The notes: generated from the sequence alone by a model not told the origin. A stretch of DNA of 32,230 nt from Peptacetobacter sp900539645 (GCF_047807365.1 NZ_JBLOUI010000028.1:1-32230), one strand, 5' to 3'; positions 16,668 through 25,258 are shown, counted from the first letter of the stretch. Translations and numbers: made by a program.

Positions 16668-18116
16668 ATGGCAAAAAATGATAAACAGTTCGTTGAAGAA
16701 ATTACACCTATGGAGGTAGACTTTGCTCAGTGGTATACAGATGTTGTTACTAAAACTGACTTAGTTGACTACGCTCCAGTAAAAGGATTCATGGTTATAA
16801 AACCTTATGGATACGCATTATGGGAAAAAATACAGGAATTCTTTGATGCTAAAATAAAAGCAACAGGACACAAAAACTGCTACTTCCCACTATTAATACC
16901 AGAAAGCTTATTAACTAAAGAAGCAGAACACGTTGAAGGTTTCGCTCCAGAAGTTGCTTGGGTAACTCAGGGTGGAAACAAAACATTAGAAGAAAGACTA
17001 TGTGTTAGACCAACTTCTGAAACAATAATATGTACAATGTACGCTAAATGGTTAAAATCATACAGAGAATTACCATACCTATACAACCAGTGGTGTTCAG
17101 TTGTAAGATGGGAAAAAACTACTAGACCATTCTTAAGAACTTCTGAATTCTTATGGCAGGAAGGTCATACTCTACATGAAACATACGAAGAAGCAGAAAA
17201 AGAAACATTAGATATACTTCAGATGTACAAAGAAGTATGTGAAGACTTATTAGCTATGCCAGTTATAGATGGACAGAAATCTGAAAGTGAAAAATTCGCT
17301 GGTGGAGAAAGAACTTACACAATAGAAGCTATGATGCACGATGGTAAAGCATTACAGTCAGGAACAAGTCACTTCTTAGGACAGCACTTCACTAAAGCAT
17401 TTGATATAACATTTGCAGATAGAGAAGGTGGATTATCTCATCCATACCACACTTCTTGGGGTATATCAACTAGATTAATAGGTGGACTTATAATGACTCA
17501 CTCTGACAATAGAGGTCTTGTACTTCCTCCAAGAATAGCTCCAACTCAGGTTATGATAGTTCCAATAGCTGCTAACAAAGGTGGAGTAATGGAAAAAGTT
17601 GACGAATTATACGCTGCATTAAAAGAAAAAGGTGCTAGAGTAGAAGTTGACGATAGACCAAACTACTCAACTGGATACAAACTAAACGACTGCGAAATGA
17701 AAGGTATACCAGTAAGAATAGAAATAGGACCAAAAGATATAGAAAACAACCAGGCTATGGTATTCAGAAGAGATACATTAGAAAAAGAAGCAGTATCTTT
17801 AGACAACTTAGTTGAACATGTAACAGGATTATTCGATACTATACACAACGATATGTTAGAAAAAGCTAGAAAACATAGAGAAAACAGAACTTCTGTAGCT
17901 AAAGATATGACTGAATTTAAAACAGCTTTAGAAGAAAAACCAGGATTCATAAAAGCTATGTGGTGTGGATGCCCAGAATGTGAAGCTAAAATAAAAGAAG
18001 AAACAGCTGCTACAATAAGATGTATACCATTCGAACAGGAAGATCTTGGAACTAATAAATGTGTATACTGTGGAAAAGAAGCTAAAGACATGGTTATAAT
18101 AGCTAAAGCATACTAA
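16668..18116 (+). CDS. proS: Prolyl-tRNA synthetase, archaeal/eukaryotic type (ProS2)
   Basis: A 482-residue class II synthetase that charges tRNA(Pro). It belongs to the archaeal-type group, which lacks the INS editing insertion and has a C-terminal zinc-binding extension. Class II motif 2 is seen in VRWEKTTRPFLRTSEFLWQE (about 145-164), and motif 3 in the SHPYHTSWGISTRLIGGLIM segment. The C-terminal domain has CGCPEC and later CVYCG as probable zinc ligands, and the chain ends in Tyr (KAY), as is usual for this type. AAGGAG precedes the ATG. It is controlled by the proline T-box upstream and followed by a terminator, so it may be regulated apart from the bacterial-type proS after it. Confidence 0.96.
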   Translation: MAKNDKQFVEEITPMEVDFAQWYTDVVTKTDLVDYAPVKGFMVIKPYGYALWEKIQEFFDAKIKATGHKNCYFPLLIPESLLTKEAEHVEGFAPEVAWVTQGGNKTLEERLCVRPTSETIICTMYAKWLKSYRELPYLYNQWCSVVRWEKTTRPFLRTSEFLWQEGHTLHETYEEAEKETLDILQMYKEVCEDLLAMPVIDGQKSESEKFAGGERTYTIEAMMHDGKALQSGTSHFLGQHFTKAFDITFADREGGLSHPYHTSWGISTRLIGGLIMTHSDNRGLVLPPRIAPTQVMIVPIAANKGGVMEKVDELYAALKEKGARVEVDDRPNYSTGYKLNDCEMKGIPVRIEIGPKDIENNQAMVFRRDTLEKEAVSLDNLVEHVTGLFDTIHNDMLEKARKHRENRTSVAKDMTEFKTALEEKPGFIKAMWCGCPECEAKIKEETAATIRCIPFEQEDLGTNKCVYCGKEAKDMVIIAKAY

Positions 18117-18142
18117 GAATAGAAATTAAATAAAGCCTGAAA

Positions 18143-18175
18143 AGTCTGCCGGATTCTTTGATGGCAGGCTTTTTA
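18143..18175 (+). terminator. Terminator between the two proS genes
   Basis: An 8-bp stem with one G-U pair (18143-18150 with 18163-18170) and a T run. It lies 27 nt after the first proS, leaving only about 30 nt before the second. Confidence 0.75.
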
Positions 18176-18208
18176 TGTTTGTATAATAAAATTGCTGAGG
18201 TGATGCAA

Positions 18209-19903
18209 ATGAGATTTTCAAAAATGTTCATACCTACAAAAAGAGAAATACCTACAGATGTGGAGATAGAAAGTCATAAACTTATGATAAGATCTGGAAT
18301 GATAAAAAAATCTGCTTCTGGAATATACAACCAGTTACCCTTAGGACTAAAGGTAGAGAGAAAAATAGAAAGTATAATAAAAGAAGAAGTAGAAGATGCA
18401 GATTTCCGGGAAATGCTTTGTTCTGCACTTATTCCATCAGAATTATGGCAGGAATCAGGAAGATGGGCTAGAAGAGGAGCAGAAATGTTTAGACTAGAGG
18501 ACAGAACTGGCAAAGAATTCTGCTTAGGGCCTACACACGAAGAAGTATTTACAGATATAGTTAGACAGGAAGTAAGCTCATACAAACAGTTACCCGTGAA
18601 ACTATACCAGATACAGAGCAAATATAGAGATGAAAAAAAACCTAGATTTGGGACAATGAGAACAAAGTCATTTACAATGTTTGACGCATATAGCTTTGAC
18701 AAAGACGAAGAAAGCTTAAACAAATCTTATGAAGAAATGATAGCAGCATTCAAAAGAATATTTGACAGATGTGGAGTTAGCTATAGCTTAGTTGAGGCAG
18801 AATCAGGAATAGAAGGAGCTCCATCTTCAATAGAATTCATGGTTAAATCTGAAATAGGTGAAGATGAATTAGCTATATGCTCTGATTGTACTTATGCAGC
18901 AAACAGAGAAAGTGCAGAATGTATGCCAAGAGAATTCGAATTTGAAGAATTAGGAGCACTTGAAGAAGTACACACTCCAGATGCTAGAACAATAAAAGAT
19001 TTAGAAGAATTCTTTGGTGCTGAAGGAAATAGATTTGCGAAGACAATAATATACTACGCTGATGGAAAAACTGTAACAGTTGTTGTAAGAGGCGATAGAG
19101 AAGTAAACGAAAACAAAGTAAAAAGAGCTATTGGTGAAGTGGAAGAATTTGGACTTGCTACAGACGAAATGGTAAAAGATGTAACCGGATCTGAGGTTGG
19201 ATTTGCTGGACCAATAGGAATAAACTCTGACATACTACTTATAGATGAAGAAATAGCAAACGGCAAAAACCTAATAACAGGTGCAAACAAAACTGGATAC
19301 CACTTCAAAAATGCAAACTTTGGAAGAGATTTTGAAGGAACTGTTGGCGATTTTAGAACTGTTAGAGAAGGGGATAAATGCCCTAAATGTGGTGCTCCTC
19401 TAAAAATAAGAAGGGGAATCGAAATAGGACATATATTCAAAGCAGGTCAGAAATTCTCTGAAAATATGAACGCAATGTACAGAAGTGAAGAAGAAACTGA
19501 TGAATATATCCAGCTTGGATGCTATGAAATAGGTACAGAAAGACTAACTGCTACAATAATAGAGCAGAACTTTGACGCAGACGGAATAGTTTGGCCACTT
19601 AGTGTAGCTCCATTTGAAGTAGAGATAATTCCTGTAAATTTAAAAAATGAGGATGTTGTAAATACTGCTGAAAGAATTTACAAAGAACTTAAACTTATGG
19701 GAGTAGATGTACTAATAGACGATAGAGATGCTAGACCAGGAACTAAGTTTAAAGACTCTGATTTAATAGGAATTCCTGTGAGAATAACTGTAGGAAGAGA
19801 TTTAAAAGAAGGTTTAGTTGAAATGAAGTTTAGAAATAGCGAAGAAAGAGAACTAATATCTGCGGTAGATGCAGCAGAAATAGTAAGAGATAGATTATTA
19901 TAA
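18209..19903 (+). CDS. proS: Prolyl-tRNA synthetase, bacterial type with INS editing domain (ProS1)
   Basis: A 564-residue bacterial-type prolyl-tRNA synthetase, the usual length with the INS editing insertion that hydrolyses Ala-tRNA(Pro). It starts MRFSKMFIPTKREIP. Class II motif 2 is YRDEKKPRFGTMRTKSFTMFDAYSF (split here as two runs: YRDEKKPRFG and MRTKSFTMFDAYSF). The INS domain spans about 225-385, and CPKCGAPL follows. ATG 18209 is chosen because GAGGTG lies 6 nt upstream; in-frame ATGs at 18158 and 18203 lack suitable sites, and 18158 falls inside the terminator. Having both ProRS types adjacent is a feature I recall from C. difficile. Whether the T-box also reaches this gene depends on readthrough of the terminator between them. 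A long branched terminator closes the transcript. Confidence 0.95.
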   Translation: MRFSKMFIPTKREIPTDVEIESHKLMIRSGMIKKSASGIYNQLPLGLKVERKIESIIKEEVEDADFREMLCSALIPSELWQESGRWARRGAEMFRLEDRTGKEFCLGPTHEEVFTDIVRQEVSSYKQLPVKLYQIQSKYRDEKKPRFGTMRTKSFTMFDAYSFDKDEESLNKSYEEMIAAFKRIFDRCGVSYSLVEAESGIEGAPSSIEFMVKSEIGEDELAICSDCTYAANRESAECMPREFEFEELGALEEVHTPDARTIKDLEEFFGAEGNRFAKTIIYYADGKTVTVVVRGDREVNENKVKRAIGEVEEFGLATDEMVKDVTGSEVGFAGPIGINSDILLIDEEIANGKNLITGANKTGYHFKNANFGRDFEGTVGDFRTVREGDKCPKCGAPLKIRRGIEIGHIFKAGQKFSENMNAMYRSEEETDEYIQLGCYEIGTERLTATIIEQNFDADGIVWPLSVAPFEVEIIPVNLKNEDVVNTAERIYKELKLMGVDVLIDDRDARPGTKFKDSDLIGIPVRITVGRDLKEGLVEMKFRNSEERELISAVDAAEIVRDRLL

Positions 19904-19904
19904 G

Positions 19905-19980
19905 AAAAGAGGGAGTAACTCAACTAACACTTGCGCCTATACAGGCGACGGGCGTGTTAGTCGAGTTATCTCCCTCTTTT
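19905..19980 (+). terminator. Very long branched terminator after the second proS
   Basis: Arms 19905-19930 and 19954-19980 pair over 25 bp (11, 6 and 8) with one mismatch and one bulge. The apex carries a second hairpin, CGCCT-ATAC-AGGCG (19934-19947). The outer AAAAGAGGGAG/CTCCCTCTTTT ends supply a T run on either strand, so it may work bidirectionally and also stop transcription from the minus-strand gene at 20057-20425. Confidence 0.85.
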
Positions 19981-20056
19981 GGTATATAAATCTATACTTT
20001 TGGGAGTTTTTCTTAAATGTGTGTAGATTGAATACAAATTACTTTTGGCTAATATT

Positions 20057-20425
20057 TTATTCATCTACTTTTTTAGATTTAATATACAAATATATTGCCA
20101 TTAGTACTACTAAAACAAGATATATATTTATTATAATTTTTCCTATGAATATATAAGCTATTGAAGCAACTATTCCAAGAATGAGCCAAAACATACAAAG
20201 ATAATTATTATTTTTTTCTGAAAATACATTTCTACGAATTATTCCAGATATTATAGAATATGTGATTATTAATAATACGTATATATCTACTATTTTAAAT
20301 GCTATTTTATCTATATTTTTTACATTAAATTTATCTAAAATAAATATAAATACAGGTATTAGTATAGCAAGAATTAGTATATAGTAAAGAAATTTTTTGT
20401 AATCTTTTTTATTGAAATCTAGCAT
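20057..20425 (-). CDS. Small membrane protein, unrecognised
   Basis: A 122-residue minus-strand protein that I do not recognise. It has about four membrane segments: FLYYILILAILIPVFIFIL, a helix around IVDIYVLLIITYSIISGII, one around CMFWLILGIVASIAYIFI, and IINIYLVLVVLMAIYLYI. A basic cytoplasmic tail ends in KSKKVDE. On the minus strand AAGGAG lies about 10 nt before its ATG (at 20423-20425), a strong ribosome binding site that supports real translation. It is the only minus-strand gene I accept in the window. Its transcription runs toward the long hairpin at 19905-19980. Function unknown. Confidence 0.7.
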   Translation of the reverse strand: MLDFNKKDYKKFLYYILILAILIPVFIFILDKFNVKNIDKIAFKIVDIYVLLIITYSIISGIIRRNVFSEKNNNYLCMFWLILGIVASIAYIFIGKIIINIYLVLVVLMAIYLYIKSKKVDE

Positions 20426-20860
20426 TGTCTACAACTCCTTAATCATATTTATTATATCTATTTTAAAAACGTTTTTAAGTTGTTTTAATAATACTATTTT
20501 TATATTTTTACTACAATATAAAATTAACATTTGTAATTATATTGTCATTAATTTAACTAACTATTTTTTTCCTATTTTTATAACTTTAGAATATTTATAT
20601 CTCTTAATAATACAGAATTCAACTGTAATGAAAGAAGAATCAATATTATTGTATTGATAAAATATTTACTCTAAAAAAGTAAAATTTAATTTATTTTCAA
20701 AAATGACAAAAAAATGACAAATATTGTTTTTTTATTGATTCAAGAAGAGAAAGATGATATTCTTAGAACAACTTAAAGATATCTTTAAAAATTAATTACA
20801 TAGAGGTAGATAATATGAAAAAAATAATAGTAAAGATAAAAAGATATAAAGGTGATATTT
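20426..20860. other. Gap with no confident gene
   Basis: About 435 bases, very AT-rich, lie between divergent small membrane-protein genes, so promoters for both should be here. Visible items are an inverted repeat ATCAATA/TATTGAT at about 20640-20659 and a direct repeat of AAAATGACAAA near 20701-20721. Two tiny frames with plausible ribosome binding sites are also present: ATG 20754 (13 residues, MIFLEQLKDIFKN) and ATG 20815 (19 residues, overlapping the next gene's start). They may be remnants or leader peptides. Nothing else is recognisable. Confidence 0.5.
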
Positions 20861-21073
20861 ATGAAAAAATATAAAAATATAATTATTTTTGTAATAGGAA
20901 TAGTAGTTTTACTTCTATCAAGTACAATAGGATATAAAATACATTATTTGTTTATGGGATTTGTTGAGAAAAGTTTTTATCAAGATGCAATAATGTTATC
21001 TTTGTCAATAGTATCATCTATGTTTGTAGGAATATCTTTAATAATAAAAAGTTTGTTAATGGAAAGAAAATAA
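20861..21073 (+). CDS. Small two-helix membrane protein, unrecognised
   Basis: A 70-residue protein beginning MKKYKNIIIFVIGIVVLLL, with a second hydrophobic segment around MLSLSIVSSMFVGISLIIK and a basic end (MERK). It should be an inner-membrane hairpin with both ends inside. ATG 20861 follows AAAGGTG (20848-20854); a GTG at 20852 is in frame but lies inside that site. A terminator follows 19 nt after the stop, which supports a genuine short transcript. I do not recognise a family. The gene and its minus-strand neighbour interrupt an otherwise conserved aminoacyl-tRNA synthetase cluster. Confidence 0.6.
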   Translation: MKKYKNIIIFVIGIVVLLLSSTIGYKIHYLFMGFVEKSFYQDAIMLSLSIVSSMFVGISLIIKSLLMERK

Positions 21074-21092
21074 AAATTGATAGAATAAATTG

Positions 21093-21123
21093 GCTGTTAC
21101 AATTAAATGTAGCAGCTTTTTTA
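21093..21123 (+). terminator. Terminator after the small membrane protein gene
   Basis: An 8-bp stem with one G-U pair (21093-21100 with 21109-21116), an 8-nt loop, and Ts from 21117. Confidence 0.75.
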
Positions 21124-21131
21124 TTTGGGTG

Positions 21132-21260
21132 GGAGCTAAGAAGAGGGATTGTGAACTTTTAGAGATGTCATTGCTTTTGCGTATAGAAAAGAAACTTCTC
21201 CTATTAAAAAAATTACGCAAAATGCGATGCCTCTAAAAGTTTACAACCCTCTCTAGCTCC
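21132..21260. repeat. Imperfect hairpin of about 130 nt upstream of gltX
   Basis: The left arm (21132-21183) pairs with the right arm (21214-21260). The pairing runs through GGAGCTA/TAGCTCC, GAGGG/CCCTC, a 16-bp block with one G-U pair (21149-21164 with 21231-21246) and TTTTGCGTA/TACGCAAAA, joined by small bulges. A 30-nt loop caps it. There is no coding content and no T tail. The size and fold resemble a miniature inverted-repeat element or a processed-hairpin RNA. It ends about 80 nt before the gltX start, so it may also affect gltX expression. Confidence 0.65.
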
Positions 21261-21339
21261 GATTTATGTTATAATAAACTGTATAATAATGAGATTTTAG
21301 GCAATTTTGCCGAATTAGTTTAATTTTAGGAGGAATTTT

Positions 21340-22836
21340 ATGAGTAACGTAAGAGTAAGATTTGCACCAAGTCCAACAGGATTTGTACATATAGGTAGTT
21401 TAAGAACAGCTCTTTACAACTATTTATTCGCAAAACACGAAGGTGGAGAATATATACTAAGAGTAGAAGATACTGATAGAACTAGACTTGTTGATGGTGC
21501 TATAGAAAACATGCTTAATGCAATGAAATGGGCAGGAGTAAACCACACAGAAGGTGTTATGTTAGATGAAAATGGAAATGTAACACAGAAAGGTGAATAC
21601 GGTCCATATATACAGTCTGAAAGATTAGATATATACCAGAAATACATAAAAGAACTTTTAGATTCTGGTAAAGCATACTACTGCTTCTGTACAAAAGAAA
21701 GATTAGATGCAGTTAGAGAACAGCAGAAAGAAGCTGGAGAAACTCCAAGATACGATGGACATTGTAGAGATTTAACTCCAGAAGAAGTACAGGCTAAAAT
21801 AGATGCTGGTGAACCATACGTTATAAGACTTAGATTACCAGAAGACCACAAAATAACATTCACTGACTTAGTAAGAGGTGATATGGAATTCAACACAAAT
21901 GACTTAGATGATCAGGTACTTATAAAAACTGATGGATTCCCAACATATCATTTTGCAGTTGTTGTAGACGACCATTTAATGAAAATAACTCATATAATAA
22001 GAGGGGAAGAATGGGTTTCTTCAACTCCAAAACACGTATACCTATACGAAGCTTTTGGATGGGAAAAACCAGTATTTGTACACCTTCCAAATATATTAAA
22101 TACAGAAAAGAAAAAATTAAGTAAAAGACAGGGTGACGTAGCTGTTGAAGACTTCAAGAAAAAAGGATACCTTCCAGAAGGTCTTGTAAACTACGTAGCT
22201 CTAGTTGGTTGGTCACCAGAAGACAATCAGGAAATATTCTCTATGGAAGAATTAGAAAAAGCCTTCTCTATAGAAAGAGTATCTAAGAGTGGAGGAGTAT
22301 TTGATACTGAAAAATTAAACTGGGTTAACCACCACTATATGAAAGAAGCAGATGACGCTGTTTTAGCCGAATTATGCATGCCATACTTAGTAGAAGCTGG
22401 ATACATAGCAGAAGATGAAAAAGAAGCTAAAATGGATTTAGTTAAAGAAATAGTAAGTGCAGTTAAAGAAAAATTACACTACGCAAAAGAAATAACTGAC
22501 CACGTTTCTATATTCTTTGGAGATAAATTTGAAATAGAAACTGAAGAAGGTATGGAATTCTTAAAATTAGAACATATACCAACACTATTCGATGCTTTAA
22601 GAGAAAAAATAGAAGCAGCAGAAAGCTTTGATGCAGATAGCAACTTCGCTATACTAAAATCAATACAGAAAGAATACAAAATAAAAGGTAAAAACTTATA
22701 CATGGGATCAAGAATAATGTTAACAGGACAGATGCATGGTCCAGATATCCCAAAAGTTATGGAAGTATTAGGTAAAGAAAACTGCCTAAGAAGACTTGAC
22801 TATGTAAAAGCTAACGTACTAGATAAATTAAATTAG
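21340..22836 (+). CDS. gltX: Glutamyl-tRNA synthetase
   Basis: A 498-residue class I synthetase that attaches glutamate to tRNA(Glu). The start VRVRFAPSPTGFVHIGSLRT (written here from residue 4, one residue differing in reading) contains the HIGH-type motif as HIGS. The KMSKS-type loop is KKKLSKRQGD (near residue 258). A helical anticodon-binding domain fills the C-terminal third. The length is normal. Many Firmicutes use this enzyme in a non-discriminating form that also charges tRNA(Gln) ahead of GatCAB; this sequence alone cannot decide that. AGGAGG lies before ATG 21340. TATAAT boxes at 21270-21275 and 21282-21287 are -10 candidates without clear -35 partners. No T-box is seen. Confidence 0.97.
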   Translation: MSNVRVRFAPSPTGFVHIGSLRTALYNYLFAKHEGGEYILRVEDTDRTRLVDGAIENMLNAMKWAGVNHTEGVMLDENGNVTQKGEYGPYIQSERLDIYQKYIKELLDSGKAYYCFCTKERLDAVREQQKEAGETPRYDGHCRDLTPEEVQAKIDAGEPYVIRLRLPEDHKITFTDLVRGDMEFNTNDLDDQVLIKTDGFPTYHFAVVVDDHLMKITHIIRGEEWVSSTPKHVYLYEAFGWEKPVFVHLPNILNTEKKKLSKRQGDVAVEDFKKKGYLPEGLVNYVALVGWSPEDNQEIFSMEELEKAFSIERVSKSGGVFDTEKLNWVNHHYMKEADDAVLAELCMPYLVEAGYIAEDEKEAKMDLVKEIVSAVKEKLHYAKEITDHVSIFFGDKFEIETEEGMEFLKLEHIPTLFDALREKIEAAESFDADSNFAILKSIQKEYKIKGKNLYMGSRIMLTGQMHGPDIPKVMEVLGKENCLRRLDYVKANVLDKLN

Positions 22837-22873
22837 TATTAAAACAGAGATTAGTTACAATATAAGAAAAGTC

Positions 22874-22903
22874 TTGATATATTAAAGAATGTTTGGGTAT
22901 ATA
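22874..22903 (+). promoter_or_regulatory. Promoter candidate for cysS
   Basis: TTGATA (22874-22879) and TATATA (22898-22903) are 18 bp apart and about 36 nt before the cysS start. There is no terminator between gltX and cysS, so readthrough is also possible. Confidence 0.35.
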
Positions 22904-22938
22904 CTTAGACATAACAAAAAGCCAAAGAGGTGATAAGG

Positions 22939-24333
22939 ATGAAAGTATACAATACATTAACAAATAAAAAAGAAGAATTTGTACCATTAGAAGAAGGAAA
23001 GGTAAAAATGTATGTGTGCGGGCCTACAGTGTACAACTATATACATATAGGTAATGCAAGACCATTCATAATGTTTGATACTTTAAGAAGATACTTAGAA
23101 TACAAAGGTTATGAAGTAACTTATGTACAGAACTTTACAGATGTAGACGATAAAATAATAAAAAGAAGCCACGAAGAAGGAATATCTCCAGAAGAAGTAG
23201 CTGAAAAATATATAAAAGAATACTTTGTTGACTGCGATGGACTAGGAATAAAAAGAGCTACAGTTCATCCACAGGTTACACAGAATATTCCACAGATAAT
23301 AGAATTTATCCAGGAATTAGAAGAAAAAGGATACGCTTATGCAGTAAACGGAGATGTATACTTTGACACTAGAAAATTTGAAGGATATGGAAAATTATCT
23401 GGACAGAATATAGACGACCTAGAAGCTGGAGCAAGAATAGAAGTAAATGAACAGAAAAGACATCCAATGGACTTCGTTTTATGGAAAGCTAAAAAAGAAG
23501 GCGAACCAGGATGGGATAGTCCATGGGGCGAAGGTAGACCAGGTTGGCATATAGAATGTTCTGTTATGTCTAAGAGATATCTTGGAGAAACTATAGATAT
23601 ACACGCAGGTGGACAGGACTTAACATTCCCTCACCACGAAAACGAAATAGCTCAAAGTGAAGCTAGAAGTGGTAAACCATTTGCTAAATACTGGATGCAC
23701 AATGGTTATATAAATGTAAACAACGAAAAAATGAGTAAATCAAAAGGAAACTTCTTCACTGTAAGAGATATATCTAAAAAATACGATCTTGAAATAGTTA
23801 GATTCTTCCTATTATCAGCTCATTACAAAAGCCCAGTAAACTTCAGCGACGACTTATTAGCACAGGCTGGAGCAGGACTTGAAAGACTTTACAATACTAA
23901 AGAAAAATTAGTATTTACATTATCTCACTTAGAAGGTGAAATGACAGATGCAGAAAAAGCATTAGTTGAAGAACTTGACGGATTTAGAAAGAAATTTGTT
24001 GAAGTTATGGATGATGACTTAAATACTGCAGATGCTATAACTGCTATATTTGAATTATCTAAATTTATAAACTTAAATGTAGACGAAAATTCTTCTAAAG
24101 AATTTGCAGAAAAATGCTTAGCTGAATTTAACGAACTTACAGGAGTTTTAAATATAGTAAATAAAGAAAAAGACAACTCTGTAGATGCAGAAGTAGAAGC
24201 TTTAATACAGCAGAGAACTGATGCTAAAAAGAATAAAGATTTCGCAAAAGCAGATGCTATAAGACAGCAGCTTCTTGATATGGGAATCGTTCTTGAAGAT
24301 ACTAGACAGGGTGTTAAATGGAAAAGAGTATAG
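22939..24333 (+). CDS. cysS: Cysteinyl-tRNA synthetase
   Basis: A 464-residue class I synthetase for tRNA(Cys). MYVCGPTVYNYIHIGNARP near the N terminus holds the first zinc Cys and the HIGH-type motif (HIGN). The ECSVMS and HHENEIAQSEA segments supply the further zinc ligands. The KMSKS motif is intact as EKMSKSKGN. The C-terminal helical region ends with the usual RQGVKWKRV. ATG 22939 is chosen over an in-frame GTG at 22930, because the AGAGG site at 22926-22930 spaces correctly to the ATG and overlaps the GTG. mrnC starts three nucleotides after its stop, so the two genes form an operon. Confidence 0.96.
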   Translation: MKVYNTLTNKKEEFVPLEEGKVKMYVCGPTVYNYIHIGNARPFIMFDTLRRYLEYKGYEVTYVQNFTDVDDKIIKRSHEEGISPEEVAEKYIKEYFVDCDGLGIKRATVHPQVTQNIPQIIEFIQELEEKGYAYAVNGDVYFDTRKFEGYGKLSGQNIDDLEAGARIEVNEQKRHPMDFVLWKAKKEGEPGWDSPWGEGRPGWHIECSVMSKRYLGETIDIHAGGQDLTFPHHENEIAQSEARSGKPFAKYWMHNGYINVNNEKMSKSKGNFFTVRDISKKYDLEIVRFFLLSAHYKSPVNFSDDLLAQAGAGLERLYNTKEKLVFTLSHLEGEMTDAEKALVEELDGFRKKFVEVMDDDLNTADAITAIFELSKFINLNVDENSSKEFAEKCLAEFNELTGVLNIVNKEKDNSVDAEVEALIQQRTDAKKNKDFAKADAIRQQLLDMGIVLEDTRQGVKWKRV

Positions 24334-24336
24334 AAA

Positions 24337-24732
24337 ATGGAAAAAAGTGAATTAATAACTATGTCTCCATTGGTACTTGCTTATCTTGGGGACACTGTGT
24401 ATGAATCTTATATAAGAGAATATTTAATTAAAAAAAATTGCAATAACAAAGTGAACACTCTTCACAAGCAGGCGATAAAATATGTAAATGCAAATGCTCA
24501 GTCTAAGGTTATTCACACTATAGAGAATGATTTAACTGAGGAAGAGATGAGGATCTTTAAGAGAGGAAGAAACCAGAAGTCTAACACAGCTCCAAAGAAT
24601 ATGGATATAGTAGACTACAAACACGCAACTGGTTTTGAAGCTCTAATTGGTTATCTTTATCTTGATAAGCAGATAGATAGACTTGAAGAGATTGTTAGAA
24701 GAGGAATTGCGATAATAGAAGAAGATATGTAA
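24337..24732 (+). CDS. mrnC: Mini-ribonuclease III (MrnC)
   Basis: A 131-residue RNase III catalytic domain without a dsRNA-binding domain. In B. subtilis the family matures 23S rRNA ends. VLAYLGDTVYESYIREYL (about 12-29) carries the catalytic Asp of the RNase III signature. HKQAIKYVNANAQ and RGRNQKSNTAPKN are family-typical, and ATGFEALIGYLYL has the second catalytic acid (Glu). The length is normal. It is placed three nucleotides after cysS and is closed by a strong terminator. In relatives I recall thyX or rlmB-type genes following; here the accessory island begins instead. Confidence 0.96.
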   Translation: MEKSELITMSPLVLAYLGDTVYESYIREYLIKKNCNNKVNTLHKQAIKYVNANAQSKVIHTIENDLTEEEMRIFKRGRNQKSNTAPKNMDIVDYKHATGFEALIGYLYLDKQIDRLEEIVRRGIAIIEEDM

Positions 24733-24737
24733 ATTTT

Positions 24738-24786
24738 AAAGGTGCTACTAACTAAACATTTTGTGTTTATAGTAGCACCTTTTTTA
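24738..24786 (+). terminator. Terminator after cysS-mrnC
   Basis: A 12-bp perfect stem (24738-24749 with 24771-24782) with an AT-rich top that can pair further, followed by a T run. The T run ends about 18 nt before the next start codon. Confidence 0.85.
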
Positions 24787-24803
24787 AAAATGGAGTTGAT
24801 ATT

Positions 24804-25223
24804 ATGAAATTGAAAAAGACTATTTTTCTTGCGATTGCAATACTTATAATAGGGTTACTTTTTAGAAATATCATTGTATTTACAAATGGATACACAACAA
24901 ATGAAGGAACTATTTTCAATGATATAGTGTTTTGCATATTGCTTATACCTTCAGCTATTGCCTCTGTTTTAAACTACTTATTTGGAAATTACGATGAAAA
25001 ATCTAACGAGATTATTAAAGTTATGGGTTCTATAATTCTAGGATTTGTAATATTAATAGTAGGATTGTTCTGTAGTTGGGGATATCTGCCAATAAATACC
25101 ACATTAAATTTTGCATACTCAGAATATGTATATGAAATAATCAGAGCGATTATATATACAGCGGTAGTAATACCATCAGCAATATTCTACTTTCTATATG
25201 ATAAAATAGAGTTAAAAAAATAA
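24804..25223 (+). CDS. Four-helix membrane protein, unrecognised
   Basis: A 139-residue integral membrane protein. Hydrophobic segments lie near residues 5-23 (IFLAIAILIIGLLFRNIIV), 40-60, 72-92 (IILGFVILIVGLFC) and 112-132 (IIRAIIYTAVVIPSAIFYFL). The motif IPSAI(A/F) appears in the second and fourth, hinting at an internal duplication of a two-helix unit. GGAG lies 8 nt before the ATG. It is the first gene of the island downstream of mrnC and is followed by the first copy of the GCCCAGTTGG repeat. A role as an immunity-type protein for the secreted factor downstream is possible by position only. No family is recognised. Confidence 0.65.
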   Translation: MKLKKTIFLAIAILIIGLLFRNIIVFTNGYTTNEGTIFNDIVFCILLIPSAIASVLNYLFGNYDEKSNEIIKVMGSIILGFVILIVGLFCSWGYLPINTTLNFAYSEYVYEIIRAIIYTAVVIPSAIFYFLYDKIELKK

Positions 25224-25258
25224 AATTTTATCATGTAAATTTGATAATAGAAGAAAAT

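Noticed and set aside
20412..20657. 81-residue plus-strand frame
   Set aside because: It begins inside the minus-strand gene, has no ribosome binding site, and its low-complexity Ile/Leu/Phe content is what translated AT-rich intergenic DNA gives.
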